Assembly (NCBI GenBank): GCA_964398645.1
Contig: CAYNNU010000080.1
Location: 1-9,858, forward strand
DNA length: 9,858 nt
Direction: 5' to 3'
Source of the DNA: Spirochaeta_B sp964398645
GTDB lineage: Bacteria > Spirochaetota > Spirochaetia > DSM-27196 > DSM-8902
The stretch's first letter is position 1. Every line of letters starts with the position of its first letter. Positions 1-4,978 of this stretch are shown piece by piece. The position numbers and the translations under genes are program-made. The notes beneath the pieces were generated by a model that made no database searches, was not told the DNA's origin, and saw nothing but the letters and a program-made list of their open reading frames with translations.

Positions 1-66
1 AGAAGGCCATACACAAAGCATAATTCTCTGTGTGCCTATTGTCAATTCATGACCGGGCAAATGCAT
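1..66 (-). CDS. possible start of a cassette gene running off the left edge
   Basis: An ATG at 66-64 opens a frame that stays open for 22 codons to the edge of the window (starts MHLPGHELTIGTQR). It lies just downstream, in reading direction, of the attC-like site at 96-209, where the next cassette's gene is expected. The ribosome binding site is weak (only an A-rich run with AAG). Too little is present to name a product, and the frame could be open by chance. Confidence 0.3.
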   Translation of the reverse strand, partial: MHLPGHELTIGTQRIMLCVWPS

Positions 67-80
67 TATCTTTTTTCTTA

Positions 81-93
81 GCGCCTGAGGCGC
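81..93. repeat. small GC-rich hairpin beside the attC site
   Basis: Perfect inverted repeat GCGCC-TGA-GGCGC directly left of the outer core of the attC-like site at 96-209. On the minus strand it would lie in the 5' leader of the next cassette, between the crossover point and the possible ATG at 66. It may fold in the mRNA leader. No run of T follows it on the minus strand, so it is not an obvious terminator. Confidence 0.4.
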
Positions 94-95
94 CC

Positions 96-209
96 GTTTA
101 ACGCCCGCATGAGCTGCATTGTGTTAAGCTTGCCCGAACATTGCCTCGCAAAGCGAGAAAAGTAATGTTCGCAACAGTAGCAATGTCAGTCTCGATGCGT
201 TTGTTATGT
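96..209 (-). repeat. attC-like recombination site, long class (114 bp)
   Basis: The outer cores are GTTTAAC (96-102) and GTTATGT (203-209). Between them is an imperfect palindrome: the inner arms CGAACATT and AATGTTCG pair perfectly around a variable loop containing GCAAAGCGAG, and outer arms near 107-122 and 181-199 (CGCATGAGC... against ...CTCGATGCG) pair imperfectly. The site strongly resembles those at 3031-3141 and 4014-4120, sharing a GTAGCARTGTCAGT stretch with the former. Its inner core GTTATGT does not complement the core at the far end of the unit to its right (TTCTAAC, 1086-1092), so the intervening unit is not an intact matched cassette. Confidence 0.75.
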
Positions 210-264
210 TGTTTTTTTTCTTTGATAAATAATTATCATTCATAAAACATCATACTCAAAATAT

Positions 265-516
265 TCAAATAGACAAAAAAACTATCCCCAATAATCCAAC
301 TTGCCCCAATAGAGCATTAATATTGTCTCGAAAATTTTTTGTAAATATCATTAATAATAGTACAATTAGAAAAATTGGCAAAGGAACATAGATAAAAAAA
401 ATATATTGCAAAATGATATAAACTAATAGACAAATTTTTAACCGTTAAAAGAAAAAATACCCGATGTACTGAGCTATAGTTATGGTTTTTATAATTTTGA
501 TTAATTTCTGTCTCAA
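265..516 (-). pseudogene. small membrane protein gene broken by an in-frame TAA
   Basis: A strong ribosome binding site (GGGGAGG, 7 nt spacing) precedes a TTG at 516. The frame reads 23 codons (starts with Met from TTG, then RQKLIKIIKTITIAQYIGYF) and meets a TAA at 447-445. The same frame then continues without a stop to TGA at 267-265, adding 59 codons. That second part is strongly hydrophobic, with one long membrane segment (...LQYIFFIYVPLPIFLIVLLL...), a polar patch FTKNFRDN and a second hydrophobic tail. The good start site, the preserved frame on both sides of the stop and the membrane-protein composition suggest one protein of about 82 residues with a nonsense mutation (or a sequencing error). 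It shares a unit with the lipoprotein gene upstream, 81 bp away; nothing else is visible in that gap. Function unknown. Confidence 0.5.
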
Positions 517-597
517 ATAATCTCCTCCCCTTCGTTCTTTTTTATTCCACCTGAATATATTATTATTTAATGCTAAAACAGTAATTACAATAATCCA

Positions 598-1074
598 TTA
601 AATACCCATTGCAACTTCCCAATATGACATTCCTCTGTGATATTGCAAATGATATGTTCTTTGAATAGTAACTACTTCATCATTGTATAAAAGAGTAATT
701 TTTACTTTCTGAATTAAATTTACGGGTTTGAAAAAAGGCATTGAAAATTCTACTTCATAATGCGTCTTGTTTTTGGTGAAATTATATGGTGTTAAAAGAT
801 TTCCTTTATCGTAAATCAATATTTCACAATCTTGAATTTGATATTTCCCTGATTGTCCATCAATTGAAACAACAGATTCAAACCTTCTAGATAATATGGG
901 AAATTGTTGTAGATGCCAAATAAATAATTGGCAATTCTCTTCTTCAAGAGGAATTATTGTTAACGCTGAAAATTTCTCATTTGTTTCTATAACTGTATAA
1001 TTGTGATAATAGAGGCAACTTGTTAGCGAAAGGATAATTGGTAATAAAATTAATACATATCGTAATTTCTTCAT
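598..1074 (-). CDS. hypothetical lipoprotein (cassette gene)
   Basis: 158 residues. The N-terminus is a typical lipoprotein signal: basic MKKLR, a hydrophobic stretch (residues 6-17) and lipobox LTSC with the lipidated Cys at 20, so the mature protein should be membrane anchored, facing the periplasm or the cell surface. The rest is rich in aromatic and beta-prone residues, with no motif I can name and no transmembrane segment. The start ATG is supported by GGGTGA four bases upstream. That leader is only about a dozen bases long and begins in the core of the attC-like site at 1086-1162, so the gene has no promoter of its own and probably depends on transcription through the array. A broken small membrane protein gene follows. 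Product class (lipoprotein) is confident; function unknown. Confidence 0.8.
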   Translation of the reverse strand: MKKLRYVLILLPIILSLTSCLYYHNYTVIETNEKFSALTIIPLEEENCQLFIWHLQQFPILSRRFESVVSIDGQSGKYQIQDCEILIYDKGNLLTPYNFTKNKTHYEVEFSMPFFKPVNLIQKVKITLLYNDEVVTIQRTYHLQYHRGMSYWEVAMGI

Positions 1075-1085
1075 AATTTCACCCT

Positions 1086-1162
1086 TTCTAACGTCCGCGT
1101 TTCACGGGCGCCTAATCGCGGGAATCCGCGGTTAGGTGTCCTCGTGCAAACGTTTGTTAGCC
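1086..1162 (-). repeat. attC-like recombination site, short class (77 bp)
   Basis: Outer cores TTCTAAC (1086-1092) and GTTAGCC (1156-1162). The inner palindrome CGCCTAATCGCGG / CCGCGGTTAGGTG folds around a GAAT loop with two mismatches, and an outer arm CGTTTCACG pairs with CGTGCAAACG. GTTAGCCGAAA (1156-1166) is the exact complement of TTTCGGCTAAC (2055-2065) at the other end of the RES gene unit, as required when both ends came from one circular cassette. The stop codon of the RES gene lies inside this site. Confidence 0.85.
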
Positions 1163-2043
1163 GAAACCAAATTTAGTAGCTCCTGCATTTCTTGTTCAGC
1201 AGTTTGAATTTTTTTGTCACCAAATATTGCATCAAAACTCATTTTGGGAGCATTTACTTTCAACGGAATCGGCTTGCCGCTATAGTCGTGTATTAAACGA
1301 AGCTTTCCTTCTGCGGACAATTCCTTAACTTCTAAAACGACATATTTATTGGGAGCGTCGCATCTACACGTTAAGACAAGATTCAATTTTAATCGATTCC
1401 GAGCATCGTGCTCTTTCATTACTATATTAACTGAATTTTTATTTTGAACGGAAGGATACAGAAGACTATCTTTATATGGCAAATCCAATAAAAACGAAGA
1501 GATTGCGCAACTTCGAAGATATTTCGCCTCGTCCCTAGGAACAACAATTTGAACAAATTCTTTAACCATAAATTCGCTCAATTCAAAACCGAACTGCTCA
1601 AAAGGTTCCAAATTTTTTCTGAATGGTAGGCTAGGCCTGATCACTACACTACTTTTTACAAAATTTTCTTTTTCTTTCAATTGATATCCTGCCAATGAAA
1701 AAGATTCTCCGACTTTGACATCAACCTCTTTTATTGCTGTCTCGTAATCAAGAGCACCATAAAACATTGCTTCGCCAATATTGTTAGCTCGTCCCATTTT
1801 TACTACCAAGGAGGCTTCTGGGCACCATACATCTTTCAAAGTTGAATGCTCTTTCCCATTCTCAATTTTCCTAACCCTAAACACAGGACATCTGCCGATA
1901 TTTGCAACAACATTGCTATAAATATTGTAGAATTCATAAAGCTCATTTTTAACCTCCTCTACCGATTTACCGTCAAAATCCGCTTTTTGAAAATTCTGCA
2001 ACTTTATCCTAAGCGACGAAATAACATCTTTTGAAAGTCCCAC
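1132..2043 (-). CDS. RES-domain protein (cassette gene, no partner antitoxin)
   Basis: 303 residues. The central part carries the hallmark pattern of RES domains: FRVR (55-58), GRANN (84-88), an aromatic then the ETAIKEV helix (F94, Y95, E101-V107), and a later YPS (196-198) followed by N206 in SVNIV. Known RES proteins (for example MbcT of Xre-RES toxin-antitoxin pairs) have an ADP-ribosyltransferase-like fold and consume NAD+; the Arg, Glu and Ser of these motifs are the usual active-site residues. RES toxins are commonly 150-230 residues, so this one is long, with an extra N-terminal helical region (1-50) and a C-terminal tail (about 215-303). No Xre antitoxin is adjacent. Start: GTG at 2043 with a perfect AGGAGG six bases upstream. 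The gene fills a matched cassette and ends inside its attC. NAD+ degradation is inferred from the family. Confidence 0.75.
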   Translation of the reverse strand: MGLSKDVISSLRIKLQNFQKADFDGKSVEEVKNELYEFYNIYSNVVANIGRCPVFRVRKIENGKEHSTLKDVWCPEASLVVKMGRANNIGEAMFYGALDYETAIKEVDVKVGESFSLAGYQLKEKENFVKSSVVIRPSLPFRKNLEPFEQFGFELSEFMVKEFVQIVVPRDEAKYLRSCAISSFLLDLPYKDSLLYPSVQNKNSVNIVMKEHDARNRLKLNLVLTCRCDAPNKYVVLEVKELSAEGKLRLIHDYSGKPIPLKVNAPKMSFDAIFGDKKIQTAEQEMQELLNLVSANKRLHEDT

Positions 2044-2058
2044 TGTGTGCCTCCTTTC

Positions 2059-2136
2059 GGCTAACGCCCGAAATCACCGGATCCCGATGAAGCGCTTTAG
2101 CGCGTAATCGGGATCCAGTGGATTGAGTTGTTAGAT
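2059..2136 (-). repeat. attC-like recombination site, short class (78 bp)
   Basis: Outer cores GGCTAAC (2059-2065) and GTTAGAT (2130-2136). The central stem GGATCCCGAT / ATCGGGATCC is perfect, enclosing a loop with AGCGCTTTAGCGCG, and CAC/GTG closes the stem outside. Outer arms flanking the cores pair imperfectly, as in classical attC sites. The left core belongs to the RES cassette's start, the right core to the attC of the 98-residue protein's cassette. Confidence 0.85.
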
Positions 2137-2145
2137 TTTTTTGTT

Positions 2146-2442
2146 TTAATTTTCAGGATTCGAAAGTTTGCCATCGGCCTTGCCGTCTTCAAGATCAATT
2201 TGGTTAAAGAATTCTTTAAATTCCTCTTTTGTAAAATGCCCCTTTTTCAATCCTAAATCATATAATGTCCTGAATAATAAGGAAAGTTGGTCAATCTGAT
2301 ATTGTAATTCAAGTATGGTTTTATCGTAATATCCTGAATCAAAGAAGTTCTTCTTGGAAAGGTTTTCGACATAATTTTTGTTTCTTGAAATATCTTCACG
2401 GTTTTTGCTGATCCTAATCTCCTGTAGAATATCCCAAAGCAT
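2146..2442 (-). CDS. hypothetical small helical protein (cassette gene)
   Basis: 98 residues, not recognised. It is charged and predicted mostly helical: a first helix with LWDILQEIRISKNRE (2-16), a central amphipathic segment around TILELQYQIDQLSLLFRTLY (42-61) that could form a coiled coil or dimer interface, then an EEFKEFFNQIDLEDG acidic helix and a polar tail. No signal peptide, membrane segment, cysteine or known active site. The ATG at 2442 has AAGGAG six bases upstream. Its unit starts at a core-like ATCTACC (2461-2467), one base from the perfect complement of its attC core GTTAGAT (2130-2136), so it is a probable single-gene cassette. It has no room for a promoter. It lies upstream of the RES gene, but in a separate cassette, and lacks helix-turn-helix features of an Xre antitoxin. 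Confidence 0.7.
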   Translation of the reverse strand: MLWDILQEIRISKNREDISRNKNYVENLSKKNFFDSGYYDKTILELQYQIDQLSLLFRTLYDLGLKKGHFTKEEFKEFFNQIDLEDGKADGKLSNPEN

Positions 2443-2460
2443 TTCTATCTCCTTTTCTTA

Positions 2461-2540
2461 ATCTACCGTTTAAGCTAAGGGGCGGCTGCGTAGCAGACGT
2501 CCAGTGAGCGAAGCGAACAGCCTTGAGCGCAGTGTTATGT
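2461..2540 (-). repeat. attC-like recombination site, degenerate left core (80 bp)
   Basis: The right core GTTATGT (2534-2540) is clear; the left core is ATCTACC (2461-2467), where AAC has become ACC. The centre has the GAGCGAAGCGAA motif shared with other sites here, and GGCTG/CAGCC arms flank it, but the stem is poorer than in neighbouring sites. GTTATGTCGCTTTG (2534-2547) is the exact complement of CAAAGCGACATAAC (3024-3037), which fixes it as the attC of the CGGC-gene cassette. The damaged AAC may reduce recombination at this end. Confidence 0.65.
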
Positions 2541-2552
2541 CGCTTTGTGCAA

Positions 2553-2990
2553 TTAATCATATGCCAATCTAATCTCTTCATTAGGTAAGACGTGTTTGAT
2601 TCGATCCTGCCAGACCTCAGATTGCCATGTGCCTAGATCTTTATGTGTAAGGTAGTAATTTTGAGGTATAGGATGAGTTCCTAATACAACGCTCAAACCA
2701 AATTTAGAAGGAATAAACTCACAAAAAGCTTTTATTCTTGGGCAGGGAGGATAACCAACTAATAAACCGGTAGCAAAATGGATAATATCAGCTCCATTTT
2801 TCTTCATTTCTGCTGGTGCATATTCAACATTGCCACCTGGACAACCGCCACAAGTTGTATAACCAACAAGTTCAATTTCTTCATTTTGATAAATGGAAAA
2901 AGCGCCTTCACGGTTTTGCATGGCACGCAGACATTTACCTCCAGCACATGTGTGATAACGATTACAAATGATGATGCCTATTTTTTTCAT
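2553..2990 (-). CDS. CGGC-domain protein (cassette gene)
   Basis: 145 residues. The protein matches my memory of the CGGC domain family: an N-terminal IGIIICN strand, cysteines at 9, 15 and 20 (YHTCAGGKC), the signature TTCGGCPGGNVEY with C47 and C50, an aspartate-histidine stretch GADIIHFATG, then PPCP and C90 in IKAFCEF. The seven cysteines suggest a metal or iron-sulfur ligand set, but the biochemical role of this family is not established as far as I know. The start is taken as the ATG at 2990, with GGGAG five bases upstream; an in-frame TTG 12 bases earlier would add MGET but lacks a spaced ribosome binding site. It occupies the best-matched cassette (14 complementary bases at its ends) and has no promoter of its own. 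Soluble cytoplasmic protein, no signal peptide. Confidence 0.8.
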   Translation of the reverse strand: MKKIGIIICNRYHTCAGGKCLRAMQNREGAFSIYQNEEIELVGYTTCGGCPGGNVEYAPAEMKKNGADIIHFATGLLVGYPPCPRIKAFCEFIPSKFGLSVVLGTHPIPQNYYLTHKDLGTWQSEVWQDRIKHVLPNEEIRLAYD

Positions 2991-3030
2991 TGTTTCTCCC
3001 AAAACTCAATATTTCATCAAACCCAAAGCG

Positions 3031-3141
3031 ACATAACAACCGCTTCAGCTGCACTGCGTAAAGCTGGCGTGAAAATTGCCCGCGAAGCGGAACAGCAATT
3101 TTCATGACAGTAGCAGTGTCAGTTGGAAGCGCTTGTTATGT
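3031..3141 (-). repeat. attC-like recombination site, long class (111 bp)
   Basis: Outer cores ACATAAC (3031-3037) and GTTATGT (3135-3141) are exact complements. Nested arms are CGCTTC...GCACTGC with GCAGTG...GGAAGCG, and TGAAAATTGC with GCAATTTTCA (perfect 10 bp), around a small CCGC-GAA-GCGG hairpin. This is the best example of the long class, also seen at 96-209 and 4014-4120. GTTATGTGC (3135-3143) complements GCACATAAC (3844-3852), defining the methyltransferase-like cassette. Confidence 0.85.
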
Positions 3142-3195
3142 GCCAATATTCATTTCTATCCACCAATTAACTTATGTGATATATTTTATTATTAT

Positions 3196-3813
3196 TTATA
3201 TTTTTTGAAATACATATGCGTACGCATACTTAGCGAATTTTTCTCCAATCATTTTGTCCTTCACTTTTTTGATATCAATTTCTGTTCCATTCTTTTTTGT
3301 TATGAATTCATTAAGTGCATCGGTCTTTATTCTGAATTTTTGGCCATTTCGTATGACCACACCAATACATTTGAAGTCTTTATCAGTAATTGCCAAGGTT
3401 GCATCACCATGGCTGTTATTAGTAATTAATAATCCATTTTCTTTTAAGAACGATTTGCAATACTGCGATATAAACCCAGCATAAAATGAAAACATGATGT
3501 CAAAAGATTTTTCTTTTATTTCTAGTGGTTTTGTAAAATCTTCCTGTAGCCAGTTTACAATAGGCTTGTTGCTATAATTTTTATTTCTATTTATATAGTC
3601 GATGGTTTTGGGATCTGAAAAGAATTTATTAATTCTGCGATCGTTATCTATGTATGTCATTTGCGGGATGTATAATGAAGGTGTGATATGAACAAAGCTA
3701 CCTGGGTATATTCCTGAATTGATTTCATATTTTTCAGATAGAATCTGAAACAGAGGTTGTCGCTCATCGTCTTTTCTTATGAAATACTTATCATATAATG
3801 GTAGAACTATCAT
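3196..3813 (-). CDS. methyltransferase-like protein of uncertain function (cassette gene)
   Basis: 205 residues from the ATG at 3813. The layout resembles a Rossmann-type S-adenosylmethionine-dependent methyltransferase: an early IYPGSFVHITP (35-45) where the glycine-rich loop would be, YIDND (54-58) like the acidic strand-2 end, WLQEDFT near 88-94, SFDIMFSFYAG (103-113) like motif IV, and LKENGLLITNNSHGDATLA (123-141) like the strand-5 region. The first motif is not a normal GxGxG, so binding of the cofactor is unproven. A GTG at 3831 would add MKTRTK but overlaps the only good GGG run, so it cannot use it; the ATG has only a weak GAG seven bases upstream. The cassette begins a few bases before, leaving no room for a promoter; leader copy 1 directly upstream could supply one. 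Confidence 0.65.
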   Translation of the reverse strand: MIVLPLYDKYFIRKDDERQPLFQILSEKYEINSGIYPGSFVHITPSLYIPQMTYIDNDRRINKFFSDPKTIDYINRNKNYSNKPIVNWLQEDFTKPLEIKEKSFDIMFSFYAGFISQYCKSFLKENGLLITNNSHGDATLAITDKDFKCIGVVIRNGQKFRIKTDALNEFITKKNGTEIDIKKVKDKMIGEKFAKYAYAYVFQKI

Positions 3814-3849
3814 TTTTGTTCTCGTTTTCACCCTTTTCTATGTGCACAT

Positions 3850-3975
3850 AACATCTTCGCTTCCAGGTTTTCCCCTGAGAATAATCTCTCCTACCCTGTT
3901 CAGCAATATAATCTTATTATACAGACTTTATTCCTGCATAACCACAGGCTATTTATCCATAAGCCATAGTATATG
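3850..3975 (-). repeat. leader repeat, copy 1: attI-like junction plus promoter, inside the array
   Basis: About 126 bp that match 5668-5792 at roughly 85-90% identity by eye, in the same orientation. Homology starts exactly at the AAC of the cassette core ACATAAC (3846-3852) and ends at CATAGTATATG. Bases outside differ completely. On the minus strand the last repeat bases read GGAAGCGAAGAT and then the crossover core GTT, as expected for a primary insertion site. It lacks the palindrome of an attC. The unit carries a TATAAT box reading toward the methyltransferase-like gene. A 38 bp stretch (3976-4013) without visible features separates it from the degenerate attC-like site upstream. Confidence 0.7.
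3916..3921 (-). promoter_or_regulatory. candidate array promoter (-10 box) in leader copy 1
   Basis: TATAAT on the minus strand, about 100 bp upstream of the methyltransferase-like start codon. The -35 region 17 bp upstream is weak (TGGTTA). An opposite-facing TATAAT on the plus strand (3907-3912) gives an inverted TATAAT-CTT-ATTATA arrangement, so divergent activity is possible. The next four cassettes have 5' leaders too short for promoters of their own, which makes a promoter here functionally sensible. Not tested. Confidence 0.45.
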
Positions 3976-4013
3976 CAGAAAACTTTTATTTGCAATTCAT
4001 TGGCTACTTTCGT

Positions 4014-4120
4014 TTATCACAACCGCATGAGCGGCGAGCCGTTATTGGCGTGAAAAATGCTCGCGAAGCGAAATGCATTCTCATGACAATAGGTGAATCC
4101 GTTCGATGCGCTTGATATAC
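4014..4120 (-). repeat. attC-like recombination site with decayed cores (about 107 bp)
   Basis: By alignment with 3031-3141 the whole architecture is present: AACCGCATGAGC outer arm, GGCGTGAAAAATGC / GCATTCTCATGAC inner arms, a central TCGCGAAGCGAAA, and GTTCGATGCGCTT before the core. Both cores have drifted: the right one is GATATAC (4114-4120) instead of GTTATGT, the left is about TTATCAC (4014-4020). Integron recombination cuts at G/TT, so loss of GTT should make this site a poor substrate and freeze the VapC-Phd unit in place. Confidence 0.65.
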
Positions 4121-4164
4121 GGCATATTCATAGTATTTTACACTATTTTATATTTCGATTAAAA

Positions 4165-4569
4165 TTAATTTGTTATCAGCATAAGTCCATCAGAAATATA
4201 TTGCTTCAATTTTTCATCATGGGATAGAAGGGTAAATCCTGATTCTATGGATTGCCAGATCAGCATTCGATCGAAAGGATCTTTGTGGTTTTCTTTTTTA
4301 GGTAATTTATAATAGGACGTTAATATTTGATGAGGGATTTCTGTAATTTCAAATCCTGATTCTTTGATTGAGATTAATAATTCATCTGGATTGATATTTC
4401 CTAAATCAAGCTTTTCGAGAGAGTATTTGATTGAAATTTCCCATAAATTAATGCCTGATACGATCTTCTTTGTTCCGGGATCGCTCAATATTTTTTTTAT
4501 AGGATCGGATAGCTTTGCAGGATCAAATAGTGTCCACAGAACTATGTGTGTATCGAGTAGATAAATCAT
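4165..4569 (-). CDS. PIN-domain toxin, VapC-like
   Basis: 134 residues, the normal length for a VapC-type ribonuclease. The PIN acidic residues are present: D6 in LLDTH, E44 in LWEISIK, D97 and D100 in HKDPFDRML, and D118 in LLSHDEKL. These would bind Mg2+ and cut RNA in the cytoplasm. The LLDTHIVLW start, the NLWEISIK and the KDPFDRMLIWQS motifs are typical of the PIN subgroup that pairs with Phd-like antitoxins. Its ATG overlaps the antitoxin stop (ATGA), a translational coupling usual for such pairs. The gene ends 45 bp before the decayed attC-like site. Confidence in the family is high; its RNA target cannot be told. Confidence 0.92.
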   Translation of the reverse strand: MIYLLDTHIVLWTLFDPAKLSDPIKKILSDPGTKKIVSGINLWEISIKYSLEKLDLGNINPDELLISIKESGFEITEIPHQILTSYYKLPKKENHKDPFDRMLIWQSIESGFTLLSHDEKLKQYISDGLMLITN

Positions 4570-4802
4570 ATTCCAATAAATTCTTCTTCGGTCATTTCAT
4601 AATCATCTGATACTGAATATGAATGATTTTCTAATAATCCCAATTTAATTGAGTGTTGTTGTTTGTACTCTGATATCGGAATTAGCGCGGCTACACCTTT
4701 TTTGTTCCGTCCATAGGTAATAATAATTTCCTCACCGGATTGGACTTGCTTCAGAATATCTGAAAAATGGGTTTTAAATTCACCGACAGGTAGTGTTTTC
4801 AT
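4566..4802 (-). CDS. Phd/YefM-type antitoxin of the PIN toxin
   Basis: 78 residues from the ATG at 4802. The N-terminal half is a Phd/YefM DNA-binding and dimerisation domain: MKTLPVGEFKTHFSDILKQV, SGEEIIITYGRN and GVAALIPISEY. The C-terminal half (about 52-78) is acidic and likely disordered until it wraps the toxin. A longer frame opens at TTG 4829 (adds nine residues), but that TTG lies in a tandem TTGTCAAG repeat and has no ribosome binding site; family alignment favours the ATG. The ATG also lacks a Shine-Dalgarno sequence, and a candidate -10 box lies just 12 bp upstream, so the mRNA may be nearly leaderless. It precedes and overlaps the toxin gene by 4 bp. Confidence 0.88.
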   Translation of the reverse strand: MKTLPVGEFKTHFSDILKQVQSGEEIIITYGRNKKGVAALIPISEYKQQHSIKLGLLENHSYSVSDDYEMTEEEFIGI

Positions 4803-4814
4803 ATCTAAATAGTG

Positions 4815-4856
4815 ATAATAGTTTGTCAAGTTGTCAAGTTTAAATTGGAATTAAAC
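4815..4856 (-). promoter_or_regulatory. candidate promoter/operator of the PIN-Phd pair
   Basis: On the minus strand TTAAAC (4843-4838), 17 bp, then TATTAT (4820-4815) form a plausible promoter whose transcript would begin only a few bases before the antitoxin ATG. Between them lies a tandem repeat of TTGTCAAG (4823-4830 and 4831-4838, plus strand), and upstream an inverted repeat GTTTAA-N7-TTAAAC (4838-4856). Phd-type antitoxins repress their own promoters, so these repeats are candidate operators. Inferred from position and pattern only. Confidence 0.35.
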
Positions 4857-4881
4857 GCGATCTTTTTTTGTCCGTACATTT

Positions 4882-4978
4882 GCTTAACTTGCATTACCAT
4901 GCCCGAAGGGCTTGTCGTGATTTTTGTGACTGCAAAAATCATGACAAAGGAATTTTCAAGTTGAAGCAGTTGTTAGGC
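4882..4978 (-). repeat. attC-like recombination site (97 bp)
   Basis: Outer cores GCTTAAC (4882-4888) and GTTAGGC (4972-4978), the latter a canonical core. The stem CTTGTCGTGATTTTTG / CAAAAATCATGACAAAG is nearly perfect around a TGACTG loop. GTTAGGCG complements CGCCTAAC (5663-5670), so this is the attC of the RelE/ParE-Phd cassette. The toxin gene's stop codon TAA is formed by this core. The left core does not match the decayed core of the VapC cassette (4114-4120). Confidence 0.8.

Noticed and set aside
220..240. TGATAA-ATAA-TTATCA inverted repeat as a terminator for the lipoprotein unit
   Set aside because: Stem is only A-T pairs and on the minus strand is followed by A, not T; a terminator is not supported.
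2146..2442. 98-residue protein as antitoxin of the RES protein
   Set aside because: It lies in a separate cassette with its own attC and shows no Xre-like helix-turn-helix pattern.
2778..3429. Plus-strand open frames opposite the CGGC and methyltransferase-like genes
   Set aside because: They cross an attC-like palindrome or lie opposite well-supported genes, and have no start signals.
3850..4013. Leader copy 1 as an ordinary gene-less cassette
   Set aside because: A cassette would carry its own attC palindrome at its downstream end; the repeat ends bare at the AAC of the next cassette's core.
3779..4030. Plus-strand open frame of 83 codons covering leader copy 1
   Set aside because: Overlaps the methyltransferase-like gene start and the repeat; no ribosome binding site, no protein-like pattern, and the frame is not preserved in leader copy 2.
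96..4978. CRISPR array or insertion-sequence remnants as the source of the repeats
   Set aside because: Repeats are long, variable palindromes spaced by genes, with no uniform spacers, no transposase and no target duplications; attC fits better.
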